From: Candidatus Cloacimonadota bacterium
GTDB taxonomy: Bacteria; Cloacimonadota; Cloacimonadia; Cloacimonadales; Cloacimonadaceae
Assembly (NCBI GenBank): GCA_012519465.1
Contig: JAAYQD010000335.1
Coordinates: 1-5,055, forward strand
Reading direction: 5' to 3'
Length of the DNA: 5,055 bases
Numbering within the stretch: the stretch's first letter is position 1; each line of letters starts with the position of its first letter. The notes under the pieces were generated by a model. It did no database searches. It was not told the DNA's origin and saw only the letters and a list, made by a program, of their open reading frames with translations. Position numbers and translations under genes: made by a program. This document shows positions 1-5,055 of this stretch, one piece after another.

Positions 1-454
1 AGTAGAGGATGTCCTTGATCTCGCCTCCATAAGCACCGGCGTTCATAAACACCGCTCCGCCCACGGAGCCGGGGATGCCAGAGGCAAATTCCAGCCCTGC
101 CACGCCGTTTTCCATGCAGAAATTGCATAGGTCCTCGAGGGAGGTCCCACAGAAGGCAGAGACATAGTTTTCATCGATGCTGATCTTGTTATAAAGATCG
201 GTGGCGATCACCATTCCGCGGATGCCTTTATCGCTCACCAAGAGATTGGAGCCGCGTCCTACGATCATCCAGGGAATAGCGTGTGTGTAACAGAACTTTA
301 GGATTTGCATTAATTCTGCCTGGGATGAGGGCAGGGTGTAGATATCAGCAGGACCGCCTATTTGAAAGCTGGTGTGCAGGCTCATGGGCTCTGCAAAGCG
401 GAGAGCGTCCTTTTCCAACAGGTTTGCCAATTCGGTGGTGGCAAGTTTTTGCAT
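1..454 (-). CDS. murB: UDP-N-acetylenolpyruvoylglucosamine reductase MurB, N-terminal part (3' end cut by window edge)
   Basis: MurB is the cytoplasmic FAD enzyme that uses NADPH to reduce UDP-GlcNAc-enolpyruvate to UDP-MurNAc, the second committed step of peptidoglycan synthesis. The first 151 codons are visible. They show the family signatures in order: HTSFQIGGPAD (residues 27-37), the FAD-binding stretch GRGSNLLVSDKGIRG (66-80), and GLEFASGIPGSVGGA followed by MNAGAYGGE (120-145). The MNAGAYGGE form resembles type II MurB proteins (Bacillus, Staphylococcus, Thermotoga style) more than the E. coli form, but the substrate-binding C-terminal half that defines the types lies outside the window, as do the catalytic Arg, Ser and Glu. 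The start at 454 is chosen because AGGAGG lies 10 bases upstream and the frame begins immediately with a plausible MurB N-terminus. An ATG at 464-462 is out of frame. The gene follows the helicase gene by 15 bases, so it is probably expressed from the same transcript. Identification is secure; the subtype is tentative. Confidence 0.95.
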   Translation of the reverse strand, partial: MQKLATTELANLLEKDALRFAEPMSLHTSFQIGGPADIYTLPSSQAELMQILKFCYTHAIPWMIVGRGSNLLVSDKGIRGMVIATDLYNKISIDENYVSAFCGTSLEDLCNFCMENGVAGLEFASGIPGSVGGAVFMNAGAYGGEIKDILY

Positions 455-464
455 AATATTGCAT

Positions 465-470
465 CCTCCT
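465..470 (-). promoter_or_regulatory. murB ribosome binding site at the end of the helicase gene
   Basis: A perfect AGGAGG lies 10 bases before the murB ATG. Its first base is the last base of the upstream TGA stop codon (472-470), giving TGAGGAGG. Ribosomes finishing the helicase gene would stop on this site, which suggests coupled translation or re-initiation. A second ATG directly abuts the site (464-462) but is in another frame and has no spacer, so it is an unlikely start. Confidence 0.85.
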
Positions 471-3316
471 CAGGGAGCATTAAAAAATTGGGATATCACG
501 TTGATTAGCTCATGCTCGCTTTTCATTTCCAGGCTGCGGGTGGGCAGCACTTCTTTGAAAAAAGAACCATACTTTTTGGTGCTAACTCTGGAATCCATGA
601 TGAGTACAGCACCTCTATCGCTCTTGCTGCGGATGAGCCTGCCAAAGCCCTGCCTCAGTTTCAAGAGAGCATTGGGCAACATATAGTGCATGAAGGAATC
701 CTTGCCTTCACGCTCCAGCTTGTCTATATATGCCTCCACGATGGGATCGTTGGGCACCAAAAAGGGAAGCCGGAAAAGCACCAAGAGAGCCAGAGATTCG
801 CCACGCACATCCACACCCTCCCAGAAGGAGCTGGTGCCCAAGAGAACGGCATTGTTGTGGTTTTTGAATTCTTCCAGGATGGAGCTGCGGCTGCCTATCT
901 TGCCCTGGGCAAAGAAAGGCCTGCCACGCTGGTATAGCTCATCGCCAATTTGATCATATACGTTATTCAGGTCATTGTATGAGGTAAAGAGCATCATCGT
1001 ACCCACATCCGTGGAATGCAGGATTTGTCTGATGCAGCCCAGCGCCTGATTGAAGAAAAACTTGTCCTTGGGCTCTGGTAAAAAGCTGCCGATCACCAGC
1101 TTGGATTGTTTGTCATAATCAAAAGGGGAATCCACGATGGTGCAGGTAAGCCTATCCGGTTCTATCAGATGCAATCCGCTTTGATTGTGGAAATACTTGA
1201 ACGAGCCCCTCAGCGCCAGGGTGGCAGAGGTGAAGACGATGCTGGACAGCCTGTCATAGAGTAGATCATAGAGGTTTTTATCCACCACTACAGGGGCATA
1301 GCAAAAGCTGGTGGCAGGGATATTGCGGTCTGGACGATAGTCGGATTCCAGCCAGAGGGCAAAGCTCTCCAAATCGGGATTTTGGATGCGTAGCAGCTTG
1401 GTTTCCATCTCGCCAAACCGCTGCCAGGCGGATTGAAGGTTGTCCAAGGTCTCTTCCACCGCCCTGATCAGCTGTGGCTTGAAGGTGCTGTAGATATTGA
1501 TGAGCGCCTGCATATCTTTCATCAGGTCTTTCCAGGCATCCACCATCTCATCCACCTGCTCATAAAGCGAAGCAAAGCCCTCAACAGATTTGATCCTCAG
1601 CTTGCCAAAGGTATCGGGTTGGTTGGCAAGCTTCTGTGCACTGGTAAAGAGTTCTGTATTGACTTTCCTCAGCCTTTCCACATCCTCGGTCAGCTTGGTG
1701 AGCATGGACGTTGCCTGCTCCTTGGGGGCATTATCAAGGGCGCTTTTGTCCAGGTAGGTAAAGGTTTGCTGGATGAGCCCGCCACGCTTTTTGCCACTGC
1801 CGGCAAGTTGGTTGAATGCACTCACGTTTTCCAGATAGGAAAATTCAAAACCCAAGAGAGATTGGGCGGCAGAGGGCAGGTTGTGCGCCTCATCCACCAC
1901 CAGATGGGTATATTCCCCTAAGGTGGTATTCTCGTTTTGCAAATCTGCCAATAGGAGGGAATGGTTTGCCACCACCAGAGATGCGGTCTCCACGTGCTTG
2001 CGCAGCTGCATTACATAGCATTCATTGAAGTGTGGGCAGCGGCGTCCCATACAACTGAAGCGGTCGGAATTGATACGCCGCCACAGACTGCCAAAGCGTT
2101 TGCGATCAAAGGATGAATTTTCAGACACATCCCCGCTGTGGGAGAGCTCCTTCCAAATGAAGAGATAGCTGAGCCCCTGGGCGTCCCATGAGGAGAGGCC
2201 ACGGGTTTGCTCCATCAGGAGGTCATTCCAGCGGCGGATGCAGAGGTAATTCTCGCGCCCCTTCACCAATACGGCTTTGAAAGATATGGGCAGCAGCTCT
2301 TTGAGCCGAGGAATATCTTGGAAGAATAGCTGTTCCTGCAGGTTTTTGGTGTTGGTGGAGACCACCACCGTGTCTTTATGGCGCAAGGAGTGTTGCATGG
2401 CGGGCACCAGATAGGCAAAGGATTTGCCCACGCCGGTTCCAGCCTCCACAGCAAGGTGTTTTGCCTGGGCAAAGGCATCTTCCACCGACTTGCCCATATC
2501 CCTCTGTCCAGAGCGATATTCAAAGTTCTCAAAACGCTTGTGCAGAACGCCTTGCTCGCCGAAGATCTCGTCCATACTCAGGATTTTATCATCCACAAAC
2601 TTGTGTTCCACCACGTTTACACGCTTATTGGGGGGTAGGCTCACTTTCTTCATGCCCAGGTTTCTGCGCTGCCACTCGAGCACTTTACGCAGGAAATGTC
2701 CAGAGCTATCCTGGTTTTGTGCCTGATGGCTCAGATCCAATATCCGGGCATTGATCATCATGGCAAAGTGTTTCACAATATACTCTGCCAGCTTTATCAT
2801 TAGCTCGGCGGTAGCCTCGGCATCGGCATCCGCACGGTGGGCATTCACGAGGTCGATATCAAAATAGCGGCAGATGGTACCCAGGGAGTGGTCGTTTATA
2901 AAGGGCAGATAGATGCGGCTCAGTTCCATCGTGTCCCATCTGTCATTGGTTATCACCGGTCTGCCTTCCCGCTGAAGGGCAGCATCCAAGAAGCCGATAT
3001 CAAAACTTACGTTTTGCCCCACGATCACGCTGTCACCTATAAACTGTATTACCTGGGGCAACACATCTTCCAATCTGGGTGCCTTTTGCAGCATCTGGGG
3101 ATCGATATGGGTGAGGTGGTAGATAAATTTGGGGATGGAACCTTTGGGGCTCACAAAGCTCTGAAAGACATCAGTCTTTTTGCCTTGCACATAGCGGATG
3201 GCAGCTATTTCTATGATTTCATTCTTTTTAGGGTCCAGCCCTGTGGTTTCCAAGTCCAACGCCACAAAATCCAGCGTTTGGACAAAATCCGCCTCTGATA
3301 TAGGCTTTGTATTCAT
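470..3316 (-). CDS. dinG: DnaQ-like exonuclease fused to DinG-family (XPD-like) Fe-S helicase
   Basis: This 948-residue protein joins a predicted 3'-5' exonuclease to a predicted 5'-3' superfamily 2 DNA helicase. Exonuclease (about residues 14-180): DLETTG with D21 and E23, NVSFD with D106, and HRADAD with H160 and D165, so the DEDDh catalytic set is complete. A linker (about 181-260) leads to the helicase: YRSGQ (267-271), Walker A AGTGVGKS (292-299, K298), STNTKNLQEQL (320-330), DEAH (475-478), SAT (697-699), GTSSFWEGVDVRGE (827-840) and QGFGRLIRS (889-897). C359, C422, C427 and C433 lie between Walker A and DEAH; the C-x4-C-x5-C spacing of the last three matches the Fe-S cluster ligands of E. 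coli DinG. Residues about 480-690 are helix-rich and probably include the Arch region. The helicase part, about 700 residues, is the length of a full DinG. DinG proteins unwind D-loops, R-loops and forked DNA in repair and in conflicts between replication and transcription; that role is inferred here. The start is supported by AAGGA six bases upstream and a four-base overlap with the preceding gene. Confidence 0.95.
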   Translation of the reverse strand: MNTKPISEADFVQTLDFVALDLETTGLDPKKNEIIEIAAIRYVQGKKTDVFQSFVSPKGSIPKFIYHLTHIDPQMLQKAPRLEDVLPQVIQFIGDSVIVGQNVSFDIGFLDAALQREGRPVITNDRWDTMELSRIYLPFINDHSLGTICRYFDIDLVNAHRADADAEATAELMIKLAEYIVKHFAMMINARILDLSHQAQNQDSSGHFLRKVLEWQRRNLGMKKVSLPPNKRVNVVEHKFVDDKILSMDEIFGEQGVLHKRFENFEYRSGQRDMGKSVEDAFAQAKHLAVEAGTGVGKSFAYLVPAMQHSLRHKDTVVVSTNTKNLQEQLFFQDIPRLKELLPISFKAVLVKGRENYLCIRRWNDLLMEQTRGLSSWDAQGLSYLFIWKELSHSGDVSENSSFDRKRFGSLWRRINSDRFSCMGRRCPHFNECYVMQLRKHVETASLVVANHSLLLADLQNENTTLGEYTHLVVDEAHNLPSAAQSLLGFEFSYLENVSAFNQLAGSGKKRGGLIQQTFTYLDKSALDNAPKEQATSMLTKLTEDVERLRKVNTELFTSAQKLANQPDTFGKLRIKSVEGFASLYEQVDEMVDAWKDLMKDMQALINIYSTFKPQLIRAVEETLDNLQSAWQRFGEMETKLLRIQNPDLESFALWLESDYRPDRNIPATSFCYAPVVVDKNLYDLLYDRLSSIVFTSATLALRGSFKYFHNQSGLHLIEPDRLTCTIVDSPFDYDKQSKLVIGSFLPEPKDKFFFNQALGCIRQILHSTDVGTMMLFTSYNDLNNVYDQIGDELYQRGRPFFAQGKIGSRSSILEEFKNHNNAVLLGTSSFWEGVDVRGESLALLVLFRLPFLVPNDPIVEAYIDKLEREGKDSFMHYMLPNALLKLRQGFGRLIRSKSDRGAVLIMDSRVSTKKYGSFFKEVLPTRSLEMKSEHELINVISQFFNAP

Positions 3317-5055
3317 TCATCATCCTTGACCAAATTGTAGCGGCTCAGCTTTTTGATGAGCCCTTGTCTGGAAAGTCCCAGCTCTTTGGCTGCCTGGGTT
3401 TGATTCCAAGAACAGGCTTCCATACATTCCCAAATCATCTTGCGTTCCAGCTCTTCGATGGCTTCCTTGAGGTTTTTCTTGCCGGAGAGAGCTTTGATGG
3501 TGCGGATATTATCCATAAAGCGGCGCACTTCATCAGAGAAATCCTCCGGCTGGATAAAGGAGCCCGGCTCTGCCAGAGTAACGGCACGTTCGATCTCGTT
3601 TTCCAACTGTCTCACGTTGCCTGGCCAATCGTATTGTTCCAGGATATTCATCGCTTCATCTGTGATGCCTGCCACTTCCTTGTCGATGCGCTTGATGTAT
3701 TTATCCAAAAAGTGTATTGCCAAAAGTGGGATATCGCCCTCACGGTCTTTCAGCGCCGGCACCTCGATGCGGATCACATTGAGGCGGTAATAGAGGTCCA
3801 GTCTGAAGTCTCCGCTATCCACCCTGTCCAACAGCGAAACGTTGGTGGCACACACCACACGCACGTCCACCTTTTCCGTTTTGGTGGAGCCCACACGCTT
3901 GATCTCACCCTCCTGCAAAAAGCGCAGCAGCTTGGCTTGGGTGGATTGGCTGATATCGGCAATCTCATCCAGGAAGAAGGTGCCGCCATCGGCGATTTCA
4001 AAGAGACCCTTCTTGTTATACACCGCACCGGTAAAGCTGCCTTTCTCGTGGCCAAAGAGCTCACTTTCCAACAGTGTCTCCGGCAAAGCACCGCAGTATT
4101 GTGCCACGAAGGCTTTCTGGTTGCGATTGCCACGATGGTGCAAGGCCCGTGCGATCAGCTCCTTGCCCGTGCCACTGGGTCCCTCCAAAAGCACCGTGGT
4201 GGGCGTATCCTTCACCTTCTCGATGATGGCAAAGATTTCCTCCATTTGCGGGCTTTTGCCGATGATATTGGCATAGATGTTTTGTGTATTGAGCTGTTCG
4301 CGGATGATGGCGTGTGTCTTTTCCAAGTTTGCAGAGCGCAGGTTTTCGATGATGGCAATGATCTGGTTGGCAAGGGCATTGAGGAGGTTGATCACCCTTT
4401 CCGAAAAGTATTGAGAGCCTCCTCGGCAGAATAGCAGAACGGCGCCCAACACGCTTTTGCGCACAGTGAGCGGGACGCATACCACATGGTTGATGGAGGG
4501 TGCAAAGTGGGGCTGCTTTAGATCGATGGTCTTATCCTGGCTATACACCTCGCTGCAGATGCCCAGGAAGTCTTCATAGTCTTCCTCGTCAGGGGAGTAG
4601 TTGCGAAAGATTTTATAGTTCCAATGCTCGTTGGATTGTTTCCCGGTATGCAGGCAGAAGATACCGCCATCCGCGCCGGCTATCTCAGCCATACTGGCAA
4701 GGGATTGTTCGATCAAGAGTTCCAGATCGCTAATGGCATTCAGCTTTTGGGCTATTTCGTAGAATTGATTTAGCAGGTTCTCCTCGATCTTGGAATCTTC
4801 TATCTGAGCATAATATTCTCGGGAGATATTTTGGCTCAGGATGTCGTTTTGTTCCAAGAGTTTGATGGAGCCAAAGCGCTGGATGATCTTCTTGTTATTC
4901 TTCAGGATTTCCAGGGCTTTTTCCCAATCCTGCAATTCATACAGGATTTCTGCCAGTTCAAAATTGGCAAGCGCCAGCTCATAATCGCTATTGGTGCCCA
5001 CAAAGTGTTGGATGGCCTCATCCAGATGCTCTTTTGCCACTTCCGGGTTTTTGCG
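3313..5055 (-). CDS. Sigma-54-dependent transcriptional activator, TPR-like/GAF/AAA+/Fis-HTH (5' end cut by window edge)
   Basis: This is a bacterial enhancer-binding protein that would use ATP hydrolysis to remodel sigma-54 RNA polymerase at a promoter. The visible 580 codons (numbered from the window edge) show a helical TPR-like region (about 1-65, with alternating small and aromatic residues as in ALANFELAEILYELQDWEKALEI, residues 28-50), a connecting helix, a GAF sensor domain (about 105-240, including VPLTVRKSVLGAVLLF, 194-209), then the AAA+ domain. AAA+ motifs are Walker A GPSGTGKE (292-299), the sigma-54-contacting loop GSFTGA (339-344), Walker B FFLDEIADIS (360-369), sensor I VCATN (401-405), arginine-finger region FRLDLYYRLNVIRI (417-430) and sensor II WPGNVRQLEN (477-486). 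A Fis-type helix-turn-helix closes the protein (about 550-575, NQTQAAKELGLSRQGLIKKL). No receiver domain is visible, so a GAF ligand or TPR partner probably provides the signal. The frame stays open to 5055; a GTG at 5040 could act as a start, but the TPR-like sequence appears to continue upstream of it and no ribosome binding site can be seen, so I treat the gene as 5'-truncated. Target genes and signal are unknown. Confidence 0.93.
   Translation of the reverse strand, partial: RKNPEVAKEHLDEAIQHFVGTNSDYELALANFELAEILYELQDWEKALEILKNNKKIIQRFGSIKLLEQNDILSQNISREYYAQIEDSKIEENLLNQFYEIAQKLNAISDLELLIEQSLASMAEIAGADGGIFCLHTGKQSNEHWNYKIFRNYSPDEEDYEDFLGICSEVYSQDKTIDLKQPHFAPSINHVVCVPLTVRKSVLGAVLLFCRGGSQYFSERVINLLNALANQIIAIIENLRSANLEKTHAIIREQLNTQNIYANIIGKSPQMEEIFAIIEKVKDTPTTVLLEGPSGTGKELIARALHHRGNRNQKAFVAQYCGALPETLLESELFGHEKGSFTGAVYNKKGLFEIADGGTFFLDEIADISQSTQAKLLRFLQEGEIKRVGSTKTEKVDVRVVCATNVSLLDRVDSGDFRLDLYYRLNVIRIEVPALKDREGDIPLLAIHFLDKYIKRIDKEVAGITDEAMNILEQYDWPGNVRQLENEIERAVTLAEPGSFIQPEDFSDEVRRFMDNIRTIKALSGKKNLKEAIEELERKMIWECMEACSWNQTQAAKELGLSRQGLIKKLSRYNLVKDDE
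3323..3327 (-). promoter_or_regulatory. Ribosome binding site for the exonuclease-helicase gene, inside the upstream gene
   Basis: AAGGA ends six bases before the ATG at 3316-3314 and lies within the last codons of the activator gene (encoding Lys-Asp-Asp-Glu). The ATG overlaps the activator's TGA (3315-3313) as ATGA, a standard arrangement for translational coupling. Two other ATGs nearby (3323-3321 and 3320-3318) are out of frame with the helicase. The site therefore decides the start. Confidence 0.75.

Larger units (their letters stand above)
1..5055 (-). other. Probable operon: sigma-54 activator, exonuclease-helicase, murB
   Basis: All three genes share one strand. The first pair overlaps by four bases and the second pair is separated by 15 bases holding the ribosome binding site. 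There is no room for an intergenic terminator, and no obvious hairpin with a T-run is visible at either junction. Co-transcription is therefore likely, although internal promoters inside coding sequence cannot be excluded. The operon's promoter and end both lie outside the window. Confidence 0.75.

Noticed and set aside
462..464. ATG directly after AGGAGG as an alternative murB start
   Set aside because: It is out of frame with murB and has no spacer from the Shine-Dalgarno sequence; the in-frame ATG at 454-452 has a workable spacing.
1433..1921. A 162-codon plus-strand open frame opposite the helicase gene
   Set aside because: It is in codon register with the helicase gene and overlaps its conserved DEAH segment, and its translation resembles no family I know.
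2011..2532. Two short minus-strand open frames (2011-2202 and 2263-2532) overlapping the helicase gene in another frame
   Set aside because: They lie wholly inside the conserved Walker A to Fe-S portion of the helicase in another frame and have no recognisable domain.
4093..4106. A TGGCAC...TGC string on the minus strand resembling a sigma-54 -24/-12 promoter
   Set aside because: The spacing between the GG and GC elements is one base short, the -12 element is poor, and the site lies inside the AAA+ coding sequence with no gene starting just downstream.
3307..4434. A 375-codon plus-strand open frame opposite the activator gene
   Set aside because: It is the exact codon-register complement of a clearly conserved AAA+ gene, shows no recognisable domain, and is explained by rarity of TTA, CTA and TCA codons on the sense strand.
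5038..5040. GTG as the true start of the activator gene
   Set aside because: The frame stays open to the window edge with TPR-like residues before it, and no ribosome binding site can be seen in the few bases available, so a 5'-truncated gene is more likely.

Overview
The window holds three protein-coding genes, all on the minus strand and packed end to end with no real intergenic space. Read in the direction of transcription (right to left) they are: (1) the 3' part of a sigma-54-dependent transcriptional activator with a TPR-like N-terminus, a GAF domain, an AAA+ domain and a Fis-type helix-turn-helix; (2) a complete 948-residue fusion of a DEDDh (DnaQ-like) 3'-5' exonuclease to a DinG/XPD-family superfamily 2 helicase; and (3) the 5' half of murB, the flavoprotein reductase of peptidoglycan precursor synthesis. 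The first and third genes run off the window edges.

The activator and helicase genes overlap by four bases (ATGA). The helicase stop codon abuts the Shine-Dalgarno sequence of murB, whose start lies 15 bases downstream. Both junctions have good Shine-Dalgarno sequences, so the three genes are probably co-transcribed and partly translationally coupled. No promoter, terminator, RNA gene, repeat array, CRISPR or mobile element is visible, and no stretch over 300 bases lacks a gene.

The organism is a bacterium that makes peptidoglycan and uses sigma-54 (RpoN), with AGGAGG-type ribosome binding sites and mixed, roughly balanced base composition. The murB looks like the type II subfamily. A TPR/GAF sigma-54 activator beside an exonuclease-DinG fusion would fit a Gram-negative anaerobe of the FCB group, such as Cloacimonadota, but that is a weak guess from gene style and not a demonstrated assignment.

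The genes do not form an obvious single pathway: one is a regulator, one a DNA-processing enzyme and one a cell-wall enzyme. The most interesting point is that the exonuclease-helicase fusion keeps all four cysteines expected to bind a 4Fe-4S cluster, together with intact exonuclease and helicase motifs. I found no clear evidence of a wholly new system here.
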